From Echinicola pacifica DSM 19836 (lineage in GTDB: Bacteria > Bacteroidota > Bacteroidia > Cytophagales > Cyclobacteriaceae), in contig NZ_KB890750.1 of assembly GCF_000373245.1 (NCBI RefSeq), forward strand, positions 39,254-103,253: a stretch of DNA of 64,000 bases, given 5' to 3'. The translations under genes were made by a program, and so were the position numbers. Under the pieces are notes generated by a model. That model was given only the letters and a program-made list of their open reading frames with translations. It ran no database searches and was not told the origin of the DNA. Every line of letters starts with the position of its first letter. The first letter of the stretch is position 1. Below, piece after piece: positions 18,119 through 28,276 of the stretch.

Positions 18119-18547
18119 ATGAATTATCCTTTGTCTAAATTTCACTTCTCCGTCCAGTGGGGAGGAACCAAAATCGGCTTTACGGAAGTTTCTGGATTGG
18201 ATGTAGAAACAGAAGTTATCGAATACCGGCACGGAGCCAGCCCCGAATACAGCAAGATCAAAATGCCGGGTATGCAGAAGTTTTCTAATATCACCCTTAA
18301 GCGGGGCACCTTCCAGAGTGATAACGAATTTCACGAATGGTACAATACCATCAACCTCAATAAGGTGGAGCGAAGGGATATCACCATCAGCTTGCTGAAT
18401 GAGGAACATAAGCCTGTGGTAAGTTGGAAAATCAAAAATGCCTGGCCACTAAAAATACAATCCACAGACCTGAAGGGAGATGGCAACGAGGTGGCCATCG
18501 AATCGATGGAACTGGTGCATGAAGGGCTGTCCGTCCAAAACGAATAA
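18119..18547 (+). CDS. inner tube protein (Pvc1-like, T4 gp19 family)
   Basis: A 142-residue tail-tube protein. It opens with 'YPLSKFHFSVQWGGTKIGFT' and 'EVSGLDVETEVIEYRHG', continues with 'MPGMQKFSNITLKRGTF' and ends with 'VAIESMELVHEGL', the standard pattern of the gp19/Hcp-like tube fold. Hexamers stack into the tube that carries cargo. It lies 29 bases after the sheath and 6 before a second, divergent tube protein. This one is probably the main tube subunit because it matches the canonical form best. Confidence 0.94.
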   Translation: MNYPLSKFHFSVQWGGTKIGFTEVSGLDVETEVIEYRHGASPEYSKIKMPGMQKFSNITLKRGTFQSDNEFHEWYNTINLNKVERRDITISLLNEEHKPVVSWKIKNAWPLKIQSTDLKGDGNEVAIESMELVHEGLSVQNE

Positions 18548-18553
18548 GCGACC

Positions 18554-18997
18554 ATGAGTACTTACTATCCCCCTCCGAGTTTTCACTTTCTCGTAGAATT
18601 TACAGGCATAGAAGCGGTAAAAAAAGACCAGGAATTCCAGTCAGTCTCCGGGCTGAGTGTGGATATAGATACGGAGGATTTTGCGGAGGGAGGCGAAAAT
18701 CGATTCAAACATAAGTTTCCTGTACGCACCAAATATCCAAACCTTGTCCTCAAAAGGGGAATATTGATCGATTCGGAGGTGATCGCGTGGTGCCAAAATG
18801 CAATCGAAGACTTTGAGTTTAAGCCCATTGACCTGACCGTAAAACTGCTTAATGAGGAACATGAGCCGCTGATGACCTGGAATGTGGTGCATGCTTACCC
18901 GGTAAAATGGAGCGTGGAAGACCTCAATGCGCAGGAAAGTAAGCTGGCTATAGAATCCATAGAATTGTCTTATAATTATTTCAAAACGATCCATTGA
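18554..18997 (+). CDS. second tube protein (Pvc5-like)
   Basis: A 147-residue homologue of the tube protein: 'PPSFHFLVEFTGIEAVKKDQ', 'FQSVSGLSVDIDTEDFAEGG', 'KYPNLVLKRGI' and 'KLAIESIELSYNYF'. In PVC and Afp the second tube paralogue (Pvc5/Afp5) forms the first layer or layers of tube on the baseplate, joining it to the spike hub. Its order here, tube 1, tube 2, DUF5908, LysM adaptor, spike, is the same as in those systems, which supports that role. Spacing to the next gene is one base. Confidence 0.92.
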   Translation: MSTYYPPPSFHFLVEFTGIEAVKKDQEFQSVSGLSVDIDTEDFAEGGENRFKHKFPVRTKYPNLVLKRGILIDSEVIAWCQNAIEDFEFKPIDLTVKLLNEEHEPLMTWNVVHAYPVKWSVEDLNAQESKLAIESIELSYNYFKTIH

Positions 18998-18998
18998 T

Positions 18999-19154
18999 AT
19001 GCCTATAGAAATTAAGGAATTGCACATCAAAATCACGGTGGATGAATCTGGCAATACCTCCACAAAACCCGCGGGTAATGAAGGCAAGGAAGAACTGGTT
19101 TCTAAATGCGTGGAGCAAGTTATGGAAATTCTTAGGGAACAAAAAGAGCGATAA
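18999..19154 (+). CDS. DUF5908 small eCIS protein
   Basis: A 51-residue ORF starting ATG at 18999 and ending TAA at 19154. It begins 'MPIEIKELHIKITVDESGN' and ends with an acidic-basic helix 'CVEQVMEILREQKER'. This matches DUF5908, a small family found at this spot in many injection-system loci, between the second tube gene and the LysM protein. That place equals Afp6/Pvc6, whose role is poorly defined. It is packed between neighbours with 1 and 3 bases to spare. Confidence 0.85.
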   Translation: MPIEIKELHIKITVDESGNTSTKPAGNEGKEELVSKCVEQVMEILREQKER

Positions 19155-19157
19155 GCC

Positions 19158-19844
19158 ATGAGCGAGGGAAAATTAGAAAAGCTAAAAATCAAAGCCTATA
19201 AGGATGAGAAATTTACCGAAGAGGTAGATGATGGGGAGTTCGTCACTCTGCTCAACCCGGAAAAATATAAGTTCCAGTTCCGCGTGGACCAAAACGAGGA
19301 TCAGGCCTCCGGCACCAGCGCAGCCCCCATACGGTTCAATAAAATTCTCCCAAAGGTACTTTCATTGGATTTTCTCTTTGACCGCACAGGGGTAATCGCC
19401 GGATATGAGGCCAGTGAGGATGGCGTGATCGAAGATCTGGAGCATTTTAAGAAGCTAGTCTATGAATATAATGGTGAAAAACATAAGCCAAACTACCTTC
19501 TGATAAGCTGGGGAAGCCTGCTATTTAAAGGCTACCTCAAGGAAATGGATATTGAGTATAAGCTGTTTCGACCGGATGGCACGCCCATTCGTGCCATGGT
19601 AACCGTGAAGATCGGGGAATTTGTAGAGGAGGAATTAAGGGCTGCTCAGGAGAACAATCAATCCCCTGACCTGACCCATTTCCGAGTCGTAAGTGATGGA
19701 GATACCCTTCCACTGATGACACATAGGATCTATGGGGACGCTAAATACTACCTAGAAGTCGCCAAGGTAAACGGGCTTGTTAATTTCAGGAATCTCGAGA
19801 TAGGCACAGAAATCTATTTTCCTCCACTTTCAAAACAAAATTAA
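19158..19844 (+). CDS. LysM-containing tube/baseplate adaptor (Pvc7-like)
   Basis: A 228-residue protein. The N-terminal 150 residues are the injection-system tube-protein domain ('FVTLLNPEKYKFQFRVDQNE', 'LPKVLSLDFLFDRTGV', 'YEYNGEKHKPNYLLISWGSL'). The C-terminal 50 form a LysM-like module ('VVSDGDTLPLMTHRIYGDAK', then 'NLEIGTEIYFPP'). In Afp and PVC, Afp7/Pvc7 joins tube to spike hub, with the LysM part facing the sheath and baseplate. It lies between the DUF5908 and spike genes, as expected. Confidence 0.92.
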   Translation: MSEGKLEKLKIKAYKDEKFTEEVDDGEFVTLLNPEKYKFQFRVDQNEDQASGTSAAPIRFNKILPKVLSLDFLFDRTGVIAGYEASEDGVIEDLEHFKKLVYEYNGEKHKPNYLLISWGSLLFKGYLKEMDIEYKLFRPDGTPIRAMVTVKIGEFVEEELRAAQENNQSPDLTHFRVVSDGDTLPLMTHRIYGDAKYYLEVAKVNGLVNFRNLEIGTEIYFPPLSKQN

Positions 19845-19856
19845 TACTTCCATACT

Positions 19857-21578
19857 ATGAGCTCAAATGACACAACGGTTTCCTTAACAATCCTAACCAA
19901 TGGGCAGGCCATCTCCAGTAGCTATGGGGTGAAGAGTGTTCAGGTAAGCATGGCTCTGAACAAGATCCCGCTATGCAGGATAGCGCTGATCGATGGTGAT
20001 GTGTCCACCTCAGAATTTGCTGCCAGCGATTCCCAGGATTTTGTACCAGGCACGGAGATAGAGGTCGCTTTGGGCTTTGGGGGAAAGAATAGCACTGTTT
20101 TTAAAGGAATCATCACTCGCCATGCCCTAAAAATCAGGGAAGCACAATCCCATCTTATTTTGGATGTAAGGCATATCGCCATAAAATCAACTTTGCGCAA
20201 GCGAAATAGATATTTCTACGATATGAAGGATGAGGATGTCTTTCAGGAATTATTTTCCCCTTATTCCATAGATCTGGAAGCTGATGCGGGCACTGCCAGC
20301 CATGTCCAGCTGGTACAATATGAAAGTAGTGACTGGGATTTTGCCCTTCAACGTGCCCAGGCTCATGGGAAGGTGATCAATGTTGGTATAGACAAGATCA
20401 AAATAGAGAATCCTTCAATGGATACCGGGGAAGTAGCCACTATTCATTATGGTGAAAATGTATTGAGTTTTGATGGGGAAATAGATGCTCGTACCCAAGT
20501 AAAGAAGGTGAAAGTAAGATCATGGGATCCCGATGAGCAGGAGGAAATAGAGCTGGATGGAGAGGACAAAAACTGGCCAAGTCCGGGAAATATTTCGGCC
20601 TCCACGCTTGCAGAAAGTCTCACCGAAGATCCTTTAGTCCTAAGTCACGGAGGGAGTATGGATCCCGAGGAACTGAAAAGCTGGGCTACTGGGGAGTGGA
20701 GCTATAGACAGCTGGGAAAAGTGAGGGCGCGCGCAAAGATTACTGGAGATGCCAATATACTACCGGGAACTTTAGTAATACTAAAGGGCTTGGGCGCAAG
20801 GTTTAGCGGCAAAGCGTATGTGACTGGAGTGAATCATCAGGTCTATGAAGGTACCTGGGAAACTGATGTGCAAATAGGCTTAGAACCTAATCAAGTCCAA
20901 AATGGGATTTCCAGCCCTTCACATCTAACCAATAGTGAGCTGTTTTCCGGCATCAAGGGGCTTCAAGTCGGAACTGTCACCAGTCTGGAAGACCCAGACG
21001 CAGCTGAGCGCATTCAGGTGAAATTGCCAATGATCAATAATGAGGAGGAAGGCATATGGTGTCGCTATATAAGTCTGGATGCTGGGGAAGATAGAGGCTA
21101 TGTCTTTAGACCCGAGCCAAAGGATGAGGTTTTAGTAGGATTCATCGATAATGACCCCAGCCAGGGGGTAATCCTCGGAATGCTCTATAGCAAAAAGCAC
21201 CCCAGCCCAATAGAGGCTTCCAATGATAATATGGAGAAAGGCTTTGTTTCCAAATCCGGAATAAAAATCATTTTTGATGATGAGATAAGCCAATTAACTA
21301 TTGAGACGCCCGGGGGCAATAAGATAATCCTCGATGATGATGATGGCAGTATCCTGATGGAAGATCAAAATGGCAATAAGGGCTATTACAGTTCGGAAGG
21401 GATTTCCCTCGAGAGTGAAGGTGCCATCACTATCAAAACCAAAGGAGATATCTCTATGGAAGGCATGAATATCAGCCTGAAGGCCGAAGGGGAGTTTACT
21501 GCAGAGGGCGGTGGAGGAGCAGAGATAAGCAGCAGTGGAATCGCAGTGCTCAAAGGCTCACTAGTCCAGATAAATTGA
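19857..21578 (+). CDS. VgrG-like central spike protein (Pvc8)
   Basis: A 573-residue spike. Residues 1-330 form the gp27-like hub ('SVQVSMALNKIPLCRIALID', 'FKGIITRHALKIRE'), the OB-fold region is around 370-450 ('VTSLEDPDAAERIQVKLP', 'PEPKDEVLVGFIDNDPSQGV'), and the last 110 residues are a beta-helix spike rich in Gly, Asp and Ile ('GNKIILDDDDGSILMEDQNG'). Trimers pierce the target envelope and hold the PAAR tip. There is no C-terminal effector extension. A 51-base gap separates it from the PAAR gene. Confidence 0.94.
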   Translation: MSSNDTTVSLTILTNGQAISSSYGVKSVQVSMALNKIPLCRIALIDGDVSTSEFAASDSQDFVPGTEIEVALGFGGKNSTVFKGIITRHALKIREAQSHLILDVRHIAIKSTLRKRNRYFYDMKDEDVFQELFSPYSIDLEADAGTASHVQLVQYESSDWDFALQRAQAHGKVINVGIDKIKIENPSMDTGEVATIHYGENVLSFDGEIDARTQVKKVKVRSWDPDEQEEIELDGEDKNWPSPGNISASTLAESLTEDPLVLSHGGSMDPEELKSWATGEWSYRQLGKVRARAKITGDANILPGTLVILKGLGARFSGKAYVTGVNHQVYEGTWETDVQIGLEPNQVQNGISSPSHLTNSELFSGIKGLQVGTVTSLEDPDAAERIQVKLPMINNEEEGIWCRYISLDAGEDRGYVFRPEPKDEVLVGFIDNDPSQGVILGMLYSKKHPSPIEASNDNMEKGFVSKSGIKIIFDDEISQLTIETPGGNKIILDDDDGSILMEDQNGNKGYYSSEGISLESEGAITIKTKGDISMEGMNISLKAEGEFTAEGGGGAEISSSGIAVLKGSLVQIN

Positions 21579-21629
21579 TGAAAAAATACTGATTATTGAA
21601 TAAAAGTCAAACTATAAATAATAAGTGAA

Positions 21630-21920
21630 ATGGGGATGCCAGCAGCAAGAGCAAACGATATGCATGTCTGTCCAATGGTGACAGGGACTGTCCCACATGT
21701 GGGGGGACCGATCATGCCTCCTGGAGAGGCCACCGTGCTGATCGGTGGGATGCCAGCCGCTCGGGTAGGAGATATGGCCACCTGCACTGGGCCGCCCGAT
21801 AGCATAGTGGTGGGATCAGGTACGGTGCTTATTGGCGGAATGCCTGCCGCCAGACTGGGTGATAGCACGGCCCATGGAGGCACGATAGTTTTAGGTGAAA
21901 TGACAGTTTTGATAGGATAA
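21630..21920 (+). CDS. PAAR-domain spike tip (Pvc10)
   Basis: A 96-residue PAAR protein made of the typical repeats 'MPAARANDMHVCP', 'GEATVLIGGMPAARVGDMAT' and 'GTVLIGGMPAARLGDSTAHG', with His and Cys residues placed for metal binding at the cone tip. It caps the VgrG-like spike. It has no toxin extension, so cargo is probably carried in the tube lumen instead of on the tip. The start at 21630 gives MGMPAAR, normal for the family. Three bases separate it from gp25. Confidence 0.95.
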   Translation: MGMPAARANDMHVCPMVTGTVPHVGGPIMPPGEATVLIGGMPAARVGDMATCTGPPDSIVVGSGTVLIGGMPAARLGDSTAHGGTIVLGEMTVLIG

Positions 21921-21923
21921 ATC

Positions 21924-22334
21924 ATGGAAGATAGCGGAGATTTCTTAGGTGTAGGATGGACTTTCCCTCCGGAATTTGATAAAAATACCGGGCAGGTGAA
22001 GCTGGTAAAGGGCGAGCTTGATATTTTGCAAAGTCTGCAAATCCTCTTCACCACCAAAATTGGTGAGCGTATCATGCATCCTAATTTTGGTGCAAACCTA
22101 GATGACCTACAGTTTAGCCCTATCAATAGAACGCTGATCACCTATATATCAGATCGTATCCGCACCGCCATTCTCTATCACGAACCACGCATAGACCCCG
22201 AAAAAATAAGTATAAACCAAGGAAATATAGAAGATGGGGAGGTGATCATTGAGCTTACCTATAAAATACGATCCACCAACTCCCGCCGAAATATGGTATT
22301 CCCATATTATATTCTGGAAGGTACTAATCTATAA
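21924..22334 (+). CDS. baseplate wedge gp25-like protein (Pvc9)
   Basis: A 136-residue GPW/gp25 protein: 'DILQSLQILFTTKIGERIMH', then 'PNFGANLDDLQFSP', with the Glu-Pro-Arg region 'YHEPRIDPEKI' conserved across gp25, TssE and Pvc9. It sits in the baseplate core and starts sheath polymerisation. It has normal length and normal order after the PAAR gene. Confidence 0.95.
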   Translation: MEDSGDFLGVGWTFPPEFDKNTGQVKLVKGELDILQSLQILFTTKIGERIMHPNFGANLDDLQFSPINRTLITYISDRIRTAILYHEPRIDPEKISINQGNIEDGEVIIELTYKIRSTNSRRNMVFPYYILEGTNL

Positions 22335-22350
22335 TTAACCGACTTATATA

Positions 22351-25300
22351 ATGAGTGCAAATTGTAAAAAGATATTGGATATATTAAGAAGAGATGGCAC
22401 CGAGCGCGCCAGTTCACTTAATGCATCATTGGACCCAGACCACCTAAATTTGCACGACTTGGGGACCAGTGACTGGATACTTTTTGCAATTAACTTCTCC
22501 AAACATATCAGTTATTTCTCCACCAAATCCGCGGAAGAGGCTACTGGAAACTGGGAAGCTTTTTTTAAGACCTTTGACCCCAAGGGATTGCTAAAAGCCG
22601 ATAGTAGTGCTTATGATCTGGACTCTCTTCGAGAGAATATAAATGAAACTCTTAGCCAAATAGAATTTCAAGGTACTTTAAGTCCTCATTTGACATTATT
22701 TGTTTCCTTCCTAAACCTTCTGACCAAAAGTCAGGAGTCGTTTAATGGACTGACCAAAAGGCATTTGGATTTTTATTACCAACAAGTGCTACAGATTGAG
22801 AAGGAGGCCTTGGTGCCTGATAAGGTATATGTTATTTTCGAATTGGCTAAAGGCCTAAGCAGTGGCTTGATCCCTCAGGGTACCTTATTGGATGCAGGGA
22901 AGGACCCACTGGGACAAAAACTAAGCTATAAAACCAGCACAGAATCCTCCGTCAATACGGCGCAGATTGAGGCCATCCAAAGTCTCTATCATGATATAAA
23001 AGTGATTAATTCTGAAATTGATTTCCATGATTCCAGTTTGGATTCCGGAACGGTGGTCATCGCACCTATGGCCAATTCCTTCGATGGTCAAGGAGCGGAT
23101 TTCCCCACTGGTGAGCAGAAATGGTGGCCTTTTGGATATACCGAACACTGCAATGCCTCCACGCTGAGACCTGCTCTTCCCACTGCACCGATAGGCTTTG
23201 CGATCGCCTCCTCGCTGCTACAAATGGCAGAAGGTACTCGCTTTATCGACCTTACTTTCACCTTTGACACGGCCTATTATCCGCAGAAAATAGACACCAG
23301 CCAACTAAATGATGCCCTGAGCTTAGAAATCACCAGTCCCAAAGGCTGGTTATTATCACCTGATATAAGCCTAAGCATTGAACCTGAGGAAGATGAAGAT
23401 CCCAAAGTATTTAATATCAAAGCGATCCTCTCGCCCGAAGCGGCTGCCATCAGCAACTATGAGGTCAAGGTGCATGGAAAAAACTATGCGACAGTCCTTC
23501 CAATATTGAAGGTAAATCTGGATACCGCTATTCCTGAAGGCTATAAGTTATTTAGGCTTCTCAGCAATCCTAAGTTTGTCAAAATAGATATTTCGACCAC
23601 CGTTCTGGATGGCAGCTCGCTGATCATCGAGAGTGATATTGCAAAACTAAACCCCAAAAAGCCATTTTTACCCTTTGGACCTAGACCTTTGCGGGGCTCG
23701 AGTTTCAGTCTATACAGCCCAGAAGCCGCTACCAAGCCGGTGAAGCAGATCACCTTTGCTATGGATTTTCTAAATCTACCAGAGGACTTAGTCGCTCATT
23801 ATATAGCTTATAAAGATAAAGATGGCAATGCCGAAATTGATTCTTTGGATTATTTCGGGGTGAAAATCGTGCAGGCAAGCGTCAGCAAAAGTCAGAATTT
23901 ATTTGGGGCGGAAGAAGAGCCTAATGAGTTTGCGATTGAACTTGAGTCAAATAGTAATCTATGGAATAAGCCTGCTGACGCAAAGGTAAAAGTCAGCTTA
24001 AGCAATAGTTTCCTTCATGAAAAATACCCTCACTACTATACTCTAGCCACTTTGGTCAATCAGGAAAGCATCACTTTGGAGCAGATTCCCAATGAGCCTT
24101 ATACCCCGATCGCCGAAAACATAAAATATTCTTATACAGCCAGCCAGACAATTTATTCGGAGAACTTGGGGCTTGAGTCACAGTTCGGATTTTTCCATGA
24201 TTATCCATATGGTAATATTTCCATTAGCCACGAGTCGGAATTTATTACACTATTTCCTCAAATTTCTAAGGGCGGATCCCTCTATATCGGGCTGAGAGAT
24301 GCCGGGGAGCTCCAGCAGGTGTCTATTTTATTCCAATTGGCAGAAGGCAGCGAAAATCCTACTCTTGAAGATATCTTTGAGGGGGATGAAAAAATTAAAT
24401 GGTCTTATCTGGTGAATGATCGATGGGTGGATTTTCCACCCGGAAGCATCACTAAGAACCAAAGTCCGCGCTTCCTAAAAACAGGCATTATCACCTTTAC
24501 CATTCCCAAAGAGGCCAGCAGTCTGCACAGCCTTATGCCTGCGGGTGTAAAATGGCTCCGCGCCTCCATGGATAAGGCTTATGATGTGGTCTCTCAATTC
24601 CTCCAAATCAATACGCAAGCGGTGGAAGCGGAATACTATCAGGATCAGGAAATCTTAGGGGCACATCTGCCAGAAGGCATAAAACCAAAAACCATCTCCA
24701 AACTACAGAAAAGGCTAAGTTGGGTAAAGAAAATAGAGCAACCTTTCGCTTCTTTTGATGGGCAGATCCAAAGTGATGAATTGTATTATCAAGGTATCAG
24801 TGAGCGCCTAAGGCATAAAAACCGGGCGGTTACTTCATGGGATTATGAGCACCTAATTCTCCATAAGTTCAAAGCTATCTATAAAGTAAAATGCCTAAAT
24901 CACAGTTGCGATAGCTCCTTTCAATCCCCTGGAAATATTACCATTGTACTGGTTCCTGATACGATTAGGCAGAGTGTATATGATATCTACCAACCGCGGG
25001 TTTCGCAAGGCATGCTCAATCAGGTCAGTACCTATGTCAATAGCCTGAATAGTTTTCAGGTTCAGGCAAAAGTCATCAATCCCAGATATCACGAAGTGCA
25101 GATTAGGCTGAAGGTAAAATTTAGGGAAGGATTGGATTTCTCTATATATAAAAGCATCCTAAATGATGCGATTAGGGCCTATTTGTCACCATGGGCATTT
25201 GATCGGGAACTGACCGTATCCTTCGGGATCGCCTTGCACCGCAGTCAGCTGATCCATCATCTCGAAAAACTAGGATACGTCGATTATTTGGAAGATGTCA

Positions 25301-25482
25301 TGCTACTTCAGGCAGCAGCGGGTAGCAGCCCTTGTGAGTCGGTATTCGAGGAAAGCCCCAATCAGGTGTATATCCGTCCAGAGCATCCGGCGGCTATCTT
25401 GGTGTCTGCAAAGTCCCACCAAATAAGCGCTTCCACCACCGCCTGTGAAACCATCCAAGCCCAAACGATAGAGGAATGTTAA
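22351..25482 (+). CDS. large baseplate J-like protein (Pvc11-like)
   Basis: A 1043-residue baseplate component. The gp6/J-like signature lies near the C-terminus: 'KVINPRYHEVQIRLKVKF', 'ILNDAIRAYLSPWAFDRELT' and 'LHRSQLIHHLEKLGYVDYL'. Upstream, residues 150-800 or so are beta-rich and less conserved, a large insertion that could build the cage-like extension described for AlgoCIS baseplates. The N-terminal 140 residues are helical ('WILFAINFSKHISYF'). It overlaps the next gene by 7 bases (ATGTTAA), which suggests coupled translation of two partners in one wedge. Confidence 0.9.
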   Translation: MSANCKKILDILRRDGTERASSLNASLDPDHLNLHDLGTSDWILFAINFSKHISYFSTKSAEEATGNWEAFFKTFDPKGLLKADSSAYDLDSLRENINETLSQIEFQGTLSPHLTLFVSFLNLLTKSQESFNGLTKRHLDFYYQQVLQIEKEALVPDKVYVIFELAKGLSSGLIPQGTLLDAGKDPLGQKLSYKTSTESSVNTAQIEAIQSLYHDIKVINSEIDFHDSSLDSGTVVIAPMANSFDGQGADFPTGEQKWWPFGYTEHCNASTLRPALPTAPIGFAIASSLLQMAEGTRFIDLTFTFDTAYYPQKIDTSQLNDALSLEITSPKGWLLSPDISLSIEPEEDEDPKVFNIKAILSPEAAAISNYEVKVHGKNYATVLPILKVNLDTAIPEGYKLFRLLSNPKFVKIDISTTVLDGSSLIIESDIAKLNPKKPFLPFGPRPLRGSSFSLYSPEAATKPVKQITFAMDFLNLPEDLVAHYIAYKDKDGNAEIDSLDYFGVKIVQASVSKSQNLFGAEEEPNEFAIELESNSNLWNKPADAKVKVSLSNSFLHEKYPHYYTLATLVNQESITLEQIPNEPYTPIAENIKYSYTASQTIYSENLGLESQFGFFHDYPYGNISISHESEFITLFPQISKGGSLYIGLRDAGELQQVSILFQLAEGSENPTLEDIFEGDEKIKWSYLVNDRWVDFPPGSITKNQSPRFLKTGIITFTIPKEASSLHSLMPAGVKWLRASMDKAYDVVSQFLQINTQAVEAEYYQDQEILGAHLPEGIKPKTISKLQKRLSWVKKIEQPFASFDGQIQSDELYYQGISERLRHKNRAVTSWDYEHLILHKFKAIYKVKCLNHSCDSSFQSPGNITIVLVPDTIRQSVYDIYQPRVSQGMLNQVSTYVNSLNSFQVQAKVINPRYHEVQIRLKVKFREGLDFSIYKSILNDAIRAYLSPWAFDRELTVSFGIALHRSQLIHHLEKLGYVDYLEDVMLLQAAAGSSPCESVFEESPNQVYIRPEHPAAILVSAKSHQISASTTACETIQAQTIEEC

Positions 25483-28265
25483 CCAATACCCAAAATATAT
25501 CCATCAAAAGAGATCCAGCTAGCTTGGATGACAAGGATTTCTCTTTCTTAAGGGAGGAAGGAATCCGCTATATTCAAGAATTGGGAGGGAAGTTGTGGAC
25601 TGATTATAATACCCACGATCCTGGAATTACCATGCTGGAAGTGCTTTGCTATGCCATTACTGATTTGGGAAATCGGATAGACCAGCCTATCGAAAACCTT
25701 CTTAGCGACCCCGGTAAGGGAATAGAAGGGCAGTTTTTTCCTATTCAGGATATCTTGCCTGCTGCTCCCACCAATGCACTGGATTATAGAAAACTGATTA
25801 TTGACCTAGATGGCGTGAAGAACTGCTGGATCTATCCCAAGTCCATCCCAGTATATGCAAACCTAAAGCTCGAGCAGCTTTCCTATTCTCAGGATATTCA
25901 GCAGGGACTAAGCCCGGGTCAAAAAACACAATTTAACCTTCGGGGGCTATGTACTATAGTCGTGGATATAGAAGAAGACGAACTCTCCAAGGCACTCGAA
26001 AATCAGATCAATAAGGCTTATCATGCGCACCGAAACCTCTGTGAAGATCTCTATGAGATCAGGAAGGTGGAGCGCCACCCCATTTCGGTTTGTGCCAATA
26101 TAGAAGTGAAGCCCGAAGCGGATGAAGAGCTGGTACATGCTCATATTTTGGAAGCCTTAGAAAATTACCTAGCTCCGGAACCTCGATTTCACTCTTTGAC
26201 TGAGATGATGGACAAGGGCTATAGAATGGATGAGATTTTTGAAGGCCCTTTATTGGAACATGGTTTTCTGGATGATGAGGAGTTGGCGCAGTCCACTCTG
26301 AGGACTCAGGTGCGTCTGTCGGACATCATTCAGCTCATCATGAATATAGAAGGGGTGACTCTTATCAAGGAAATCACCCTTCAAGGCTGCGAGGAGGGGA
26401 TAAGCAGAGATGCATCTTCATGGATTATGTGTATTCCTGCAGGAATGAAACCCGTCTTATGCTCCAAAACCACCCTTAATTATTTCAAAGGGGTATTGCC
26501 TATCAATATCAATCAAAGTAAGGTCCAGGACTATCGAAGGCTCATCCGGCAGGCGAAGGCTGAGCAAGCCTTAAGGATCAAAGAGGATCTGGAGCCTTCT
26601 TTTCCCAAAGGCCAATTTCTGCCCATTGGTGATTATATCAGTGTGCAGCAAAACTTCCCTGAAAACTATGGGCTGAGCGATAAGGGGCTTCCTCCACATC
26701 TAGGTCCAGAAAGAAAGGCGAAAACACTTCAGCTTAAGGCCTATCTGTTATTCTTTGATCAGATCCTAGCCAGCTATTTTAAGCAGCTTGAACAGGTGAA
26801 ATCGATGCTTTCTGTCCATGCCAGTGCCGGCAAAACCTATACGACGCAGGCTGTAAAGGGCTTGAAAAATATAGAAAAGCTACTGGATCCTTCCCTCCTT
26901 AATGACGAGGAGCAACTGTACGCTACCGTAATGAGTTTTCTGGATGATCCTATCAAGCGAAACAATAAGATTTTGGACCATCTGATCAGCAGATTTGCTG
27001 AAAACTTCGGGCAATATGCCTTCTTGATGAAGTTCCTGTATGGTAATGCCACCGATGAGGTGATCCTTGAAGATAAGGTCAATTTCCTAAAAAACTACCC
27101 TGTGCTCAGTCGGGACAGAGGGCAGGCCTTTAACTATTACCATCAGCCAACGGCAAATCTATGGAATAGTAAAAATGTATCCGGGCTCCAAAGGAGAATA
27201 GCTTCCCTTACAGGAATGCCTGACTTTAGCCGAAGGAATATCTCTAATTCACCGCTGGAAATCTATAAATACGGACCAGAAGGGGCTGATTCATTATATC
27301 GATGGAGGTTAAGAAATCAAAATGGAAATATCGTATTGTCGGCGACCACTTCCTACGAGAGTCATGATCTTGCGGGGAGGGAGTTTTATTTTGCCCTGCT
27401 AAAAATCCTGGAAACAGACGCTGAGGCCTTAGAAAAAGCCCGTGTAGCAGGAATAGGAGCGGAGCGGCAGGTAGAAAGTTTTCATTTTCACCGCTCTTCT
27501 ACTGGAAAGTATAGTTTTGACATCATCAATCCGGAGGTGGAAGCTACCTCAAGTGCGGATTATATCATTGCAAAGCAATATCATTATTTCTCCGATGGGG
27601 AGCAGGTAATTGAGGCAGCTTTGGCATTAATCAGCTTCGTGAAGAAAAAATTTACCGAGGAAGGGATTTTCCTGGTGGAGCACCTCCTGCTAAAACCAAT
27701 GCAGGAAGATGCCGCCTATGCTGCTGTCAGTGAGGAAACCGGGGAGACTTATGAGATTGGTGAATTTTTGGGCTTCTGTGCGGATGATTATCCGGAGTGT
27801 AATTGCATTGACCCTTATTCATTCAGGGTGAGCATTATCCTTCCGGGATATACCTATCGATTTGCCAATAAGGATTTTAGGGATTATCTGGAGAACCTGA
27901 TTAGGCAGGAACTTCCTGCTCATATCCTCGCCAAAGTCTGCTGGATAGGCTATCGCAAAGGGGAGGAGCCTGAGATCAAAACGGAGGATGTGGAAAACAC
28001 CGGTACCAAAAGCTATAAAGAAAACCAGTTGGTGAAATTTGAAAAGGCTTATAAGGAATTCCTGCTGGAGCGCACTAAGCTAGATACGCTGGTGGATAAG
28101 CCGAATAAGCTCCAAAAATATAATAAGGTACTGAACACGCTGATCGATAGTATGGCGGGACTTCATAGCATATATCCAACAGGCAAATTATATGATTGTG
28201 AAGATGAAAATGAAGAGCTGACCGGAAAAATAATTCTGGGCAAGACCAATTTAGGAAATTTATAA
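25476..28265 (+). CDS. large baseplate protein (Pvc12-like)
   Basis: A 929-residue baseplate wedge protein. The N-terminal block 'KLWTDYNTHDPGITMLEVL' followed by 'CYAITDLGNRI' is the marker of the Pvc12 group. A helical middle ('LQLKAYLLFFDQILASYFKQ', near residue 410) and a C-terminal 'EEGIFLVEHLLLKP' followed by a Cys-rich 'FCADDYPECNCIDPYSFRVS' are also typical of Bacteroidota members. In PVC and Afp this protein pairs with Pvc11 to form the wedges around the spike hub. The start overlaps the Pvc11-like stop. Confidence 0.9.
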   Translation: MLTNTQNISIKRDPASLDDKDFSFLREEGIRYIQELGGKLWTDYNTHDPGITMLEVLCYAITDLGNRIDQPIENLLSDPGKGIEGQFFPIQDILPAAPTNALDYRKLIIDLDGVKNCWIYPKSIPVYANLKLEQLSYSQDIQQGLSPGQKTQFNLRGLCTIVVDIEEDELSKALENQINKAYHAHRNLCEDLYEIRKVERHPISVCANIEVKPEADEELVHAHILEALENYLAPEPRFHSLTEMMDKGYRMDEIFEGPLLEHGFLDDEELAQSTLRTQVRLSDIIQLIMNIEGVTLIKEITLQGCEEGISRDASSWIMCIPAGMKPVLCSKTTLNYFKGVLPININQSKVQDYRRLIRQAKAEQALRIKEDLEPSFPKGQFLPIGDYISVQQNFPENYGLSDKGLPPHLGPERKAKTLQLKAYLLFFDQILASYFKQLEQVKSMLSVHASAGKTYTTQAVKGLKNIEKLLDPSLLNDEEQLYATVMSFLDDPIKRNNKILDHLISRFAENFGQYAFLMKFLYGNATDEVILEDKVNFLKNYPVLSRDRGQAFNYYHQPTANLWNSKNVSGLQRRIASLTGMPDFSRRNISNSPLEIYKYGPEGADSLYRWRLRNQNGNIVLSATTSYESHDLAGREFYFALLKILETDAEALEKARVAGIGAERQVESFHFHRSSTGKYSFDIINPEVEATSSADYIIAKQYHYFSDGEQVIEAALALISFVKKKFTEEGIFLVEHLLLKPMQEDAAYAAVSEETGETYEIGEFLGFCADDYPECNCIDPYSFRVSIILPGYTYRFANKDFRDYLENLIRQELPAHILAKVCWIGYRKGEEPEIKTEDVENTGTKSYKENQLVKFEKAYKEFLLERTKLDTLVDKPNKLQKYNKVLNTLIDSMAGLHSIYPTGKLYDCEDENEELTGKIILGKTNLGNL

Positions 28266-28276
28266 CACTCAAAGTC